Below are positions 5,999 to 12,718 of a stretch of DNA of 15,429 nt, piece after piece. Each line of letters opens with the position of its first letter. Position 1 is the first letter of the stretch. The notes under the pieces were generated by a model that saw only the letters and a program-made list of their open reading frames with translations, had not been told where the DNA came from and searched no databases. The stretch lies in the NCBI GenBank assembly GCA_964620345.1, contig CAZUHK010000057.1, positions 1 through 15,429 on the forward strand, given 5' to 3'. Position numbers and translations under genes: made by a program. The DNA comes from CAZUHK01 sp964620345. GTDB taxonomy: Bacteria; Planctomycetota; Phycisphaerae; Phycisphaerales; Zrk34.

Positions 5999-6682
5999 AT
6001 GGCCCGCCCCAGTGTTCGCCATCCGTTCGAGCGCCGTACCCGCATCCGCCGGGCATTGCAGTTGCGCCGTCGCCAGCGTGCCCAGCGGGCCGGCATGGTG
6101 CTTGCCAGCGTCGTCGTGCTCGTGGCGAGCATGGGCGCGGTCTGGTCGCTGGTCCGCACCTTTGGCGGTGAGGCGCGGGTCGATCGCCTGCAGGTGACCG
6201 ATGGGGCCGGGGCGTCGGCCGCGCCCTCGGCGGTGTGGCTGGAGATCCCGCCGGTCCAACCGCCCCCCACACCCGCCGCGCCGCCGACGGCCGCGCCGGT
6301 CCCGGCCAGCCAGCCCCTCGCCGCGCCGCAGGCCCGCGCGTTCAACGGTCGGCCCGTCAAGGCGGTGCGGACGATGCGCATGCTTGTCACCGCCTATTGC
6401 CCGTGCAGCGAGTGCTGCGGCACGGGCTCGCCGGGCAAGACCGCCTCGGGCTACTCGGTGTGGACCAACGGCGGTCACCTCGTCGCGGCCGACACCCGCG
6501 TCCTGCCGTTCGGCTCGATGATCAGCGTGCCCGGGTACGACGGCGGCGACATCGTCCCCGTGCTCGATCGCGGCGGCCGCATTAAGGGCCACCGCCTCGA
6601 CGTGCTGTTCCCCACCCACCGCCAGGCCAAAAAGTGGGGCAGCCGCTGGCTCGACGTCACCGTCTACGACTACGCCGACTAG
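5999..6682 (+). CDS. Membrane-anchored 3D-domain protein (cell-wall hydrolase-like)
   Basis: This is a 227-residue protein with an Arg-rich cytoplasmic N-terminus (1-31), one transmembrane helix (about 33-52), a Pro/Ala-rich linker (about 82-112) and a C-terminal 3D domain. The domain is named for three aspartates, seen here as Asp165 (VAADTRVLPFGS), Asp190 (VLDRGGRIKG) and Asp201 (HRLDVLF). It has the double-psi beta-barrel fold shared with MltA lytic transglycosylases and with YocH- and YuiC-type peptidoglycan enzymes. The product should sit on the outer face of the inner membrane and may cleave or bind peptidoglycan. Four cysteines in AYCPCSECCG (134-140) precede the domain and may form a disulfide or metal site. 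The gene has its own promoter and a terminator, so it is monocistronic. Confidence 0.85.
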   Translation: MARPSVRHPFERRTRIRRALQLRRRQRAQRAGMVLASVVVLVASMGAVWSLVRTFGGEARVDRLQVTDGAGASAAPSAVWLEIPPVQPPPTPAAPPTAAPVPASQPLAAPQARAFNGRPVKAVRTMRMLVTAYCPCSECCGTGSPGKTASGYSVWTNGGHLVAADTRVLPFGSMISVPGYDGGDIVPVLDRGGRIKGHRLDVLFPTHRQAKKWGSRWLDVTVYDYAD

Positions 6683-6736
6683 AATTATCCGACTGCGTTC
6701 GCCGACGCGGAACACGCGGTGAATGCAACACCCAAA

Positions 6737-6763
6737 CCCCGATGATCGTCGGGGTTTTCTCTT
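6737..6763 (+). terminator. Intrinsic terminator after the 3D-domain gene
   Basis: CCCCGA (6737-6742) pairs with TCGGGG (6749-6754) around TGATCG, followed by TTTTCTCTT. It lies about 55 bases after the stop codon and separates this gene from fmt. Confidence 0.85.
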
Positions 6764-6802
6764 GGCCGCTCGCGGCTTCGCGCCTTGATCGGCCCCAACG
6801 CC

Positions 6803-6831
6803 TTGCACCGCGTCCGGCCCACCTCTACCGT
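6803..6831 (+). promoter_or_regulatory. Candidate promoter giving a leaderless fmt transcript
   Basis: TTGCAC (6803-6808) and TACCGT (6826-6831) are separated by 17 bases. The expected start point, 7 nt after the -10 box, is the A of the fmt ATG itself. The absence of any Shine-Dalgarno before fmt fits leaderless translation. The -10 match is modest. Confidence 0.4.
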
Positions 6832-6837
6832 TGACTC

Positions 6838-7797
6838 ATGCGAATCATCTTCCTCGGCGCCGGTGAATTCGGCCTGCCCACGCTGCGGGCGCTGCACGAG
6901 GCGCACGAGGTGGCGATGGTCGTCACCCAGCCCGATCGTCCCGCGGGCCGCCGCCGCCAGCTCACCGCCACGCCCATCGCGCAGTGGGCCGGGGAGGCGG
7001 GCCTGCCGCTGATCAAGCCCGAGAACGTGAACGAGCCGGGCGTGCTCGAGCCGCTGCACGCGCTGGGCGACGATGCGATGGTGCTCGTCGCGTTCGGCCA
7101 GTACCTCAAGCAAACGCTGGTGACCGGCCCGCGGCTGGGGGCGATGAACCTGCACGCCTCGCTGCTGCCGCGCTGGCGCGGGGCGGCGCCGATCAACGCC
7201 ACGCTGCTGCACGGGGATGGGCAGGCGGGCAACACCGTCATCCGCATCGCGAAAAAGATGGACGCCGGCGACATGCTCGGCCGGCAGGCCGTGCCCGTCG
7301 ATCCCCGCGAGACCGCCGGTGAACTGCACGATCGCCTGGCGTCGTTGGGCTCGCAGTTGGTGCTCAACGTGCTCCGCGGCCTGGACGCCGGCACGCTCGC
7401 CCCGGCGCCGCAGGATGATGCCAAGGCGACACTGGCGCCCAAGCTGTCCAAGGCCGACGGTTATGTCGACTGGTCGGCCCACGCGACGGCGATCCGCTGC
7501 CGCGTGCACGGCCTGACCCCCTGGCCGGGCGTGATGGTGTACTGGTCACCGGATGCCAAACCCGAGGAACGCCATCGCCTGCTGCTGCGCCGCGTCGCCG
7601 ACGAGCCGGAGGCCAAGGCCAACGCGGCGCCGGGCACGCTGGTCGATCCGCTGGGCCTGGTCGCCGCCGGCCGCGGCGCGGTCCGTCTGCTCGAAGTCCA
7701 ACCGCCGGGCAAGCGCGTGATGGCTTGGGATGATTTCGTCCGCGGACACGACGTGAAGGTCGGGGCGGTGTTTCACCATGACCCGCGGGATCGTTGA
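6838..7797 (+). CDS. fmt: Methionyl-tRNA formyltransferase
   Basis: This 319-residue enzyme transfers a formyl group from 10-formyl-tetrahydrofolate to Met on initiator tRNA, enabling translation initiation. The N-terminal Rossmann-type domain starts RIIFLGAGEFGLPTLRALHE. The folate-binding and catalytic residues are Asn104 and His106 in MNLHASLLPRWRGAAPI (the SLLP signature) and Asp142 in KKMDAGDML. The C-terminal OB-like domain (about 205-319) carries the tRNA-contact region with KADGYVDWSAHATAIRCRVHG and PWPG. Length matches the family. The ATG at 6838 gives a canonical N-terminus although no ribosome binding site precedes it. The usual partner def (peptide deformylase) is not in this window. 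Confidence 0.96.
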   Translation: MRIIFLGAGEFGLPTLRALHEAHEVAMVVTQPDRPAGRRRQLTATPIAQWAGEAGLPLIKPENVNEPGVLEPLHALGDDAMVLVAFGQYLKQTLVTGPRLGAMNLHASLLPRWRGAAPINATLLHGDGQAGNTVIRIAKKMDAGDMLGRQAVPVDPRETAGELHDRLASLGSQLVLNVLRGLDAGTLAPAPQDDAKATLAPKLSKADGYVDWSAHATAIRCRVHGLTPWPGVMVYWSPDAKPEERHRLLLRRVADEPEAKANAAPGTLVDPLGLVAAGRGAVRLLEVQPPGKRVMAWDDFVRGHDVKVGAVFHHDPRDR

Positions 7798-7922
7798 ACA
7801 ACACGTTGTGGCGGCGTGATCAGGTTGCGAAGCGAGCTTGTTTCGCCGGGGCGGGCGCGTGCCATCGGACCCCAAGTCGGTTCTGGCGCCGCTCCGCTTG
7901 AAGGGGGCCCTGCTAAGCGGGT

Positions 7923-7946
7923 CCAAAACTGTGTACACACTTTTGG
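7923..7946. repeat. 24-bp imperfect palindrome between fmt and tRNA-Val
   Basis: CCAAAA (7923-7928) and TTTTGG (7941-7946) flank a central perfect GTGTACAC (7931-7938), with CT and AC as the unpaired 2-bp spacers. It could be a regulator binding site or, read on the minus strand, a weak terminator for the tRNA transcript ending in TTTTGG. The rest of 7798-8020 shows no gene I can support. Confidence 0.55.
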
Positions 7947-8020
7947 CTGGAGCAATTGATCTTCACTGCCCGACGCAGGCGAGTACGCTCGAGCAAGTGT
8001 TCGGCGTGGGCGGTGCCGAA

Positions 8021-8094
8021 TGGGCGATACTGGACTCGAACCAGTGACCTCACGGGTGTGATCCGTGCGCTCTAGCCAACTGAGCTAATCGCCC
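8021..8094 (-). tRNA. tRNA-Val (anticodon CAC)
   Basis: The minus strand folds as a full cloverleaf. Acceptor arms GGGCGAT and ATCGCCC pair over 7 bp, the D stem is GCTC with GAGC, and the anticodon stem CACGG with CCGTG encloses the loop ATCACAC, giving anticodon CAC (reads GTG). The variable loop is AGGTC, and the T stem ACTGG with CCAGT encloses TTCGAGT. The discriminator base is A and the CCA tail is not encoded. It is transcribed convergently with fmt and divergently from the transglutaminase-like gene. Confidence 0.96.
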
Positions 8095-8113
8095 GTACAC
8101 GACCGGCAGGTGG

Positions 8114-8142
8114 ATTTTATCAACGTGCTCACCCGGTGCCAA
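8114..8142 (-). promoter_or_regulatory. Promoter of tRNA-Val
   Basis: On the minus strand TTGGCA (8142-8137) and TAAAAT (8119-8114) are separated by 17 bases, a near-consensus arrangement. The -10 box ends 20 bases before the mature tRNA 5' end, allowing a short leader for RNase P processing. Confidence 0.75.
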
Positions 8143-8156
8143 GGGCCGGGCCGGTT

Positions 8157-8305
8157 GTGTCGCCACCGAGATAGAAGTGTCGCCTTGTTGGGTGGGTCGC
8201 CGCTGACGCAGTGGCGGCGAGCGCAGCGAGCCGGACGGGATCAGCGGCCACCCACGGCGATCGCCAGAGTTGGTCCTTGGCCAGGAATAAGTTCACAATG
8301 AGTGG
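8157..8305. mobile_element. Possible terminal fragment of an insertion sequence
   Basis: Two direct copies of GTGTCGCC occur 20 bases apart (8158-8165 and 8178-8185), resembling the repeated TGTCGCC-type end boxes of some DDE transposons. Next comes a 62-bp imperfect palindrome: TGGGTCGCCGCTGA (8193-8206) against TCAGCGGCCACCCA (8241-8254), one mismatched pair in 14, around a loop rich in GCGAGCGCAGCGAGC-type sequence. No transposase gene or second end was found. The arrangement could also be a REP-like extragenic palindrome with coincidental short repeats. The right-hand boundary is not defined and was set at the next gene start. Confidence 0.35.
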
Positions 8306-9667
8306 ATGATAAACGACAGCGAAGACCATCTGGCGCCGATCCTTCTCACGCAGCAGCACGATCCGTGGTGTGCCACGCTGCACTACAGCCCCTCGATCTA
8401 CATCGACGAGGTCCGGAAGGAGGCCGGCGAGCCGATCGACGGCGGGGCGTTGGGGGCGATCGACAATCAGTGGATGAAGCTCGGGTCGCAGCGGTATGCG
8501 CACCGGTCGGCGCATCTGAATCCGCACGTGGCACCGATGCCCTGGCGGACGCCGACGCGGGACGAGCCGGCGGATCAGCCGCATTTCCTGAAGCATCAGC
8601 ATCATGACTGGGATCTGTGGGAGCGGCACCGGGACCTGGTGTTCGAGACCAAGGGGCTGCGGCAGATCGATCCGGCGTGGGACCGGGTGGCGGCGCTGGC
8701 CGAGGACATGTATCGCTACCGGTTCACGATTCAGCACCCCGGCGGGAACCCCAAGGGGCCCTGGACGCCGATGAGCCACCCGACGCCGACGATCATTTAT
8801 GGAAGCTGGTGCGCCGGCTGCGCCCCGTCTCTCGTTTCGTTGTGCGCGACGATGTACATCCCGGCGCGCATGGTGCAGATGCTCGATCACGCCATGACCG
8901 AGGTGCTGATCGACGGGCGGTGGTGCCTGGCGGACAACTCGACGAACATGTGGACGGGGCAGAACGAGATGTTCAGCCGGGCCTCGCTGGCCGAGATTTT
9001 GCTGGAGCCGACGAGCGAGCGGTTCAACTTCACCGACGCCCAGCGGTACAAGTTCTGGCAGCGTACAGCGATGATGTATTCGCCCAACACCGGTCGGTGG
9101 CACGAGGAGCCGCAGGCGGCGGACCTGACGCCGCAGAACGCATTGGGGCTGTATCCGGGCTGGGCCGAGCCGCGGTTCAAGTCGGCCGACCCCCATCGTT
9201 ACACGCTGCTGGGGGCGCGGAACCAGTTCACCCACCCCTCGCTGATCCTTCGCGGCGGCGAGCGGTTCGAGCGGCGGTTCTGGCTGGGCTCGCTGGCAGA
9301 GACGGATCGGCTGGTGGCGACGTTCACCGGGCCAAGCGGCAAGCGGCCGAGCGGGACGGTGAACGTGCCGGCGTCAGGGGGAGATTGGTACGTGCAGTTC
9401 AACGGCGAGCGAATCCCGGTGCGCGAGACGGGCGGGTTCGCATTCGCCGACAACGCGCAGGCGGCACCGGTCTACGGCGTGTGGCCGCCAGCCAAACCGG
9501 CGTGGTGGGTCCAACTCGACCTGCCCCAGGCGGCGCTGGTCGAGCATGCCTGGAACACGATTGCCATGGGTTGCGACGGCAACGGGTCCGAGTTCCTCCA
9601 GTTCGCCGGCCATGCCGACGCGATGAACTCGGACGGCTGGCGCGGTGCGGTCCATCGGCACCGCTGA
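8306..9667 (+). CDS. Transglutaminase-like cysteine protease-fold protein
   Basis: This is a 453-residue protein whose middle part is a transglutaminase-like domain. Cys169 in YGSWCAGCA lies exactly 17 residues before the Pro of the conserved PAR motif (YIPARMV), His195 is in DHAMTEVLIDGRW and Asp210 in CLADN, giving a full Cys-His-Asp triad. Family members act as proteases, amidases or cross-linkers; the substrate here is unknown. Residues about 300-453 are beta-rich (PSLILRGGERFERRFWL, WYVQFNGERIPV). There is no signal peptide or membrane segment. The ATG at 8306 is the first in frame after a stop at 8288, and no good ribosome binding site precedes it, so the true start is uncertain. Codon choice favours G-ending CGG, GGG and GCG, unlike the C-ending preference of neighbours, which suggests transfer. 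Confidence 0.8.
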   Translation: MINDSEDHLAPILLTQQHDPWCATLHYSPSIYIDEVRKEAGEPIDGGALGAIDNQWMKLGSQRYAHRSAHLNPHVAPMPWRTPTRDEPADQPHFLKHQHHDWDLWERHRDLVFETKGLRQIDPAWDRVAALAEDMYRYRFTIQHPGGNPKGPWTPMSHPTPTIIYGSWCAGCAPSLVSLCATMYIPARMVQMLDHAMTEVLIDGRWCLADNSTNMWTGQNEMFSRASLAEILLEPTSERFNFTDAQRYKFWQRTAMMYSPNTGRWHEEPQAADLTPQNALGLYPGWAEPRFKSADPHRYTLLGARNQFTHPSLILRGGERFERRFWLGSLAETDRLVATFTGPSGKRPSGTVNVPASGGDWYVQFNGERIPVRETGGFAFADNAQAAPVYGVWPPAKPAWWVQLDLPQAALVEHAWNTIAMGCDGNGSEFLQFAGHADAMNSDGWRGAVHRHR

Positions 9668-9681
9668 TCGACCGGCCAAGC

Positions 9682-9895
9682 GTGCGTCAGCCCGATACGA
9701 CGCGCTACCTGATCCGCCGCACCGTTGGCGAGCCGGCCGATGTACGAATCGAAGACGCCACGTGGCGAGTCGGCATCCGCCAGCCACCGCACAGCGGCGG
9801 CAATGCCCTGATCGTGCCGAACGCCAAAGGCGTGCTTGCCTGCCGGCAACCGGTCACGCCATTTTGTCCACCGTCAAGGGCGTGCGGGCGCGCCG
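9682..9895 (+). pseudogene. Protein-like segment, possibly a decayed gene
   Basis: The 231 bases between the transglutaminase-like gene and tatA include a frame that reads like real protein: RYLIRRTVGEPADVRIEDA, WRVGIRQPPHSGG and NALIVPNAKGVLAC. After about 9843 protein-like text (ATGHAILSTVKGVR) continues in a different frame, suggesting a frameshift. There is no ATG start in the first frame; only a GTG at 9682 is available. The pattern ALIVPNAKGVLAC faintly recalls DUF1805 (YunC-type) proteins, which have a similar hydrophobic strand and NxKG-x-xxC turn, but this is a guess from memory. It could equally be non-coding DNA with a chance open frame. Confidence 0.25.
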
Positions 9896-9898
9896 CGG

Positions 9899-10198
9899 TT
9901 ATGTGCTGCTCTTGGCCTGCTGCTTGTCGCCCTGAGTCTCCCCGGCGGTCGTCGACTGGTTTAGTTGCCTGGGCGGCTGGTCGTCATCAACATCATGCTC
10001 GCCGGCGCGCTTCACATCATCGTCCACTTCGTCCAGTTCATCCTTGACGCCTTTGAGGCCCTTCTTGAATTCGACGATACCCCGGCCGATGCTCCGGCCG
10101 ACCTCGGGCAGGCGGCTGCCGAAGATCAGCAGCGCCACGACGAGAATGACGATCCATTCCCAGCCGCCGGGAATGGTGAACGCGAGATTGCCCAACAT
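9899..10198 (-). CDS. tatA: Twin-arginine translocase subunit TatA/TatE
   Basis: This 99-residue membrane protein forms the pore-like component that moves folded proteins with twin-arginine signals across the inner membrane. A short N-terminus leads to a transmembrane helix (about 12-27, WEWIVILVVALLIFGS). The hinge FGSRLPEVGRSIGRG and the amphipathic helix IVEFKKGLKGVKDELDEVDDD, followed by an acidic, Gln-rich disordered tail, are all family hallmarks. The ATG at 10198 is preceded by AGGTGA at 6 nt. No tatC or tatB adjoins it, so it is a stand-alone tatA. A promoter with a perfect TATAAT lies about 50 bases upstream. Confidence 0.93.
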   Translation of the reverse strand: MLGNLAFTIPGGWEWIVILVVALLIFGSRLPEVGRSIGRGIVEFKKGLKGVKDELDEVDDDVKRAGEHDVDDDQPPRQLNQSTTAGETQGDKQQAKSST

Positions 10199-10249
10199 GA
10201 TTCACCTGCCTTCAGGGCGGTTTGAGATCGATGCCACAACGCTCGGGGA

Positions 10250-10278
10250 ATTATAACGCGGCGCGGCGTGCCGGTCAT
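10250..10278 (-). promoter_or_regulatory. Promoter of tatA
   Basis: On the minus strand a perfect TATAAT (10255-10250) is preceded at 17 bases by ATGACC (10278-10273), a four-of-six match to the -35 consensus. The expected 5' untranslated region is about 45 nt and contains the tatA Shine-Dalgarno. Confidence 0.7.
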
Positions 10279-10456
10279 TGCATCGGCCGATTCCGGTTGC
10301 AGGCCAAGCACAACGGTCACCCGCGGGGCTGATCCATGGATCGAGCCGACGAACAACAACGTCGAGCTCGCATGGCGGCACGCGATGACCGACCGCCGCA
10401 TCGCCCAAGGCACACGCCGCGACACCGGCTCACGATGGCCCGAACGGTCCCCCGTA

Positions 10457-10485
10457 TTCAACGCAACGGGCGTTTGGGCTAACAT
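10457..10485 (+). promoter_or_regulatory. Candidate promoter of the ECF sigma operon
   Basis: TTCAAC (10457-10462) and TAACAT (10480-10485) are separated by 17 bases, about 75 bases before the sigma factor start. Many ECF operons are autoregulated, and an ECF promoter often carries AAC in the -35 element. The CAAC here is compatible with that, but the evidence is thin. Confidence 0.35.
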
Positions 10486-10560
10486 GTCGGCACGCGGCGG
10501 GCCGATGCCCGTCCCCGGCGACCCCGAAGCGCGCACGGCCCCGGCCTCGAACACTGAAGC

Positions 10561-11166
10561 ATGACTGATGAAGCTCACGCCATCTCGACCGGCCCGGAGC
10601 AGTGGGTCGACGCCTACGCGGACGTGCTCTATCGCTACGCCCTCTCGCGGGTGGGCCGGTCGCACCTGGCTGAAGACCTGGTGCAGGACACACTCCTGGC
10701 GGCGATGCAGGCCCGGCGAGCGTTCCGCGGCGACTCACAGGAGCGGACCTGGCTGATCGGCATCCTCCGGCACAAGGTGCTCGATCACTTCCGCTCGGCC
10801 AAGACCCGCCGCGAAACCCACCTCGGGCAGGATGAGGACGGCGGAGACATGTTCGACGCCTGGTTCAACGAAAAAGGCGGTTGGAAGCAGCCGCCGGGCC
10901 GATGGGAGCCCGACGGCGAGCAACTTCTGGCCAATCAGGAGTTCTGGGCGGTGTTTCACGACTGCATGACGGGCCTGCCCGATCGACCGCGGCAGGTGTT
11001 CGCGATGAAGGTGATGGACGATCAGGAATCAGCCGCGGTGTGTAAGGAACTGAAGATCACCGCGACCAACTTATGGGTGATCCTGCACCGCGCGCGTGCG
11101 TTGCTGCGGGCGTGCCTGGAGAAGCACTGGTTCACCGGCGATGACAAAGACGCCGGGAACGGATGA
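10561..11166 (+). CDS. ECF-type RNA polymerase sigma factor (TIGR02943-like)
   Basis: This 201-residue sigma factor has region 2 at about 15-82 (WVDAYADVLYRYALSRV, AEDLVQDTLLAAMQAR, RTWLIGILRHKVLDHFRSA) and region 4 at about 135-187 (LPDRPRQVFAMKVMDDQE, KELKITATNLWVILHRARA). Only sigma-2 and sigma-4 are present, as in the ECF class. The inter-domain segment with MFDAWFNEKGGWKQPPGRW and the motif TATNLWVILHRAR are features I associate with the TIGR02943 subfamily. It would redirect RNA polymerase to a stress regulon. The next gene, 6 bases away, encodes its likely anti-sigma factor. No clear Shine-Dalgarno precedes the ATG at 10561. Confidence 0.92.
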   Translation: MTDEAHAISTGPEQWVDAYADVLYRYALSRVGRSHLAEDLVQDTLLAAMQARRAFRGDSQERTWLIGILRHKVLDHFRSAKTRRETHLGQDEDGGDMFDAWFNEKGGWKQPPGRWEPDGEQLLANQEFWAVFHDCMTGLPDRPRQVFAMKVMDDQESAAVCKELKITATNLWVILHRARALLRACLEKHWFTGDDKDAGNG

Positions 11167-11172
11167 CCGATC

Positions 11173-11451
11173 ATGCTCACCTGCAAGCAAACCGCCCGGC
11201 TGATCTCCGAGGGCCTGGATCGCAAGCTGCCGCTGTGGCAGCGGATGAGTCTGCGCCTGCACCTGATGATGTGCGGGGCGTGCGTGGCCTACCGCCGACA
11301 GGTCCAGACGCTGAATCAGATCGTCCGCCGCCGGTTCGCGGCGTCCGCCGTTGATGCGACCGCGACCGACGCCCCGGCCTGCCCCGAGCAGACCAAACGT
11401 CGGATCAAGACATCGCTGCGCGAGTACGTGGGTCGCGAGGGGGCGGGATGA
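11173..11451 (+). CDS. Zinc-finger (zf-HC2/ZAS) anti-sigma factor, soluble
   Basis: This 92-residue protein has the zinc-binding anti-sigma signature: Cys4 in MLTCKQTARLISEGLDR, then His30-x3-Cys34-x2-Cys37 in LRLHLMMCGACVAYRRQ. ZAS proteins bind and silence a cognate ECF sigma factor; in the RsrA type, oxidation of the cysteines releases zinc and the sigma factor. There is no transmembrane helix, so it should sense a cytoplasmic cue. It starts 6 bases after the sigma gene, and its stop overlaps the next start in an ATGA, so the three genes are probably translated together. The C-terminal part (about 55-92) is unstructured in appearance and basic near the end. Confidence 0.9.
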   Translation: MLTCKQTARLISEGLDRKLPLWQRMSLRLHLMMCGACVAYRRQVQTLNQIVRRRFAASAVDATATDAPACPEQTKRRIKTSLREYVGREGAG

Positions 11452-12677
11452 CGGAACCTCAGTCGCCCGACCGGCGGCCTTGCCACGCGGGTGCGTCGGC
11501 GGATCAGATCGGCCCGGCAAGTCTGTCGCTGCATCAACGGCACGGGGGCCTGATCGAACTGGCGTTGAAGACCCCTTTGAACGACGCACATGACCTGGCG
11601 TTGGCGTACACCCCGGGGGTAGCGGCGGTGTGCGAGGTGATCGCCGAACAGCCCGACCGTGCCGGCGCCCTGACGGTCGCCGGCCGATCCATCGCGGTGG
11701 TGACCGACGGCTCGGCGGTGCTGGGGCTGGGCGACATCGGCCCGCGCGCCGCGATGCCCGTGATGGAAGGCAAATGCGCCTTGTTCAAGGCGCTGGTGGG
11801 CCTCGACGCCTGGCCGATCTGCCTCGACGCGCGCGAGCCGGACCGGATCGTCGCGACGATCGAATCGATCGCGCCTGGCTTTGCCGGGATCAATCTCGAA
11901 GACATCGCCGCGCCGCGCTGTTTCGAGATCGAACAGCGGCTGCAAGATCTTGGTGTGCCGGTGATGCATGACGATCAGCACGGCACGGCGATCGTGGTGC
12001 TGGCGGGCCTGCTCAACGCCGCCCGTGTGGTCGGCCGGCCGCTTTCCTCGATGCGGGTGGTCGTCGCCGGCGCCGGGGCGGCCGGCCGGGCCATCTGCCG
12101 ATTGCTGCGATGCGTTGAGCAGCAGCCCGGGACGTGTGAAACCGTCGCCGAAGTGATCGCCTGCGATTCACGGGGTGCGCTGCATGAAGGTCGCGACGAT
12201 CTTTCGCCGACCAAGCGGGAGATGCTCGGCTACACCAATCCGCACGATCGTCGGGGCCCGCTCGGCGAGGTGCTCGATGGCGCGGACATCTTCATCGGTG
12301 TCAGCCGGGGCGGGCTGCTGTCGGCGTCGGAGATCCGAACCATGGCCGACGACCCGATCGTTTTCGCGCTGGCCAACCCCACGCCCGAGATCATGCCCGA
12401 CGAGGCCCGCGCCGGCGGCGCGGCCGTGGTGGCGACCGGCCGAAGCGATTTGCCCAATCAAGTGAACAACGTGCTGGTCTTCCCGGGCATCTTCCGCGGC
12501 GCCGTCGACGCCGGCGCCGCCCGCATGACCGATGCGATGAAGATCGCCGCGGCTAAGGCGATCGCCCACACCGTCGAATCGCCCCGATCAGACCTGATCC
12601 TGCCCGAACCGCTGTCGCCGCAAGTGCATGCGATGGTGGGTCAAGCGGTGGCATCGGCGGCGGCATCGAGCGAATGA
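11448..12677 (+). CDS. NAD(P)-dependent malic enzyme
   Basis: This 409-residue enzyme decarboxylates malate oxidatively to pyruvate and CO2 with NAD+ or NADP+, and is of the short bacterial class. The catalytic Tyr54 lies in LAYTPGV, and the nucleotide and substrate region contains VVTDGSAVLGLGDIGP. The general base Lys109 is in MPVMEGKCALFK. Metal ligands are Glu151-Asp152 (GINLEDIAAP) and Asp176 (VMHDDQHGTA). The Rossmann glycines form GAGAAG (208-213), and ANPTPEIMPDEA and NNVLVFPGIFRGA are also conserved. The coenzyme cannot be decided with confidence. The start overlaps the anti-sigma stop (ATGA), so expression should follow the sigma operon, an unusual place for a central-carbon enzyme. 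The first 25 residues are an extension of low similarity. Confidence 0.94.
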   Translation: MTEPQSPDRRPCHAGASADQIGPASLSLHQRHGGLIELALKTPLNDAHDLALAYTPGVAAVCEVIAEQPDRAGALTVAGRSIAVVTDGSAVLGLGDIGPRAAMPVMEGKCALFKALVGLDAWPICLDAREPDRIVATIESIAPGFAGINLEDIAAPRCFEIEQRLQDLGVPVMHDDQHGTAIVVLAGLLNAARVVGRPLSSMRVVVAGAGAAGRAICRLLRCVEQQPGTCETVAEVIACDSRGALHEGRDDLSPTKREMLGYTNPHDRRGPLGEVLDGADIFIGVSRGGLLSASEIRTMADDPIVFALANPTPEIMPDEARAGGAAVVATGRSDLPNQVNNVLVFPGIFRGAVDAGAARMTDAMKIAAAKAIAHTVESPRSDLILPEPLSPQVHAMVGQAVASAAASSE

Positions 12678-12718
12678 GCGACGAAATCCGCATAAGATAA
12701 CTGACCGAAACCTGATCC

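Larger units (their letters stand above)
10199..10560. other. Divergent intergenic region between tatA and the sigma factor gene
   Basis: These 362 bases hold the tatA promoter (10250-10278, minus) and a candidate sigma-factor promoter (10457-10485, plus). The remainder, about 10280-10455, contains open frames in both directions, but none has a ribosome binding site, recognisable domain or convincing protein character. Confidence 0.5.

Noticed and set aside
8129..9235. Long minus-strand open frame opposite the transglutaminase-like gene
   Set aside because: The plus strand carries a full Cys-His-Asp triad with correct spacing; the minus frame is Arg/Pro/Val-rich antisense text with no domain. 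Its right-hand part over the palindrome may echo a mobile element end but is not a gene.
8617..10047. Long plus-strand frame overlapping the transglutaminase-like gene and tatA
   Set aside because: Most of it is an out-of-frame shadow rich in Gly, Ala and Arg. Only the short part in the 9668-9898 gap looks protein-like and is listed separately.
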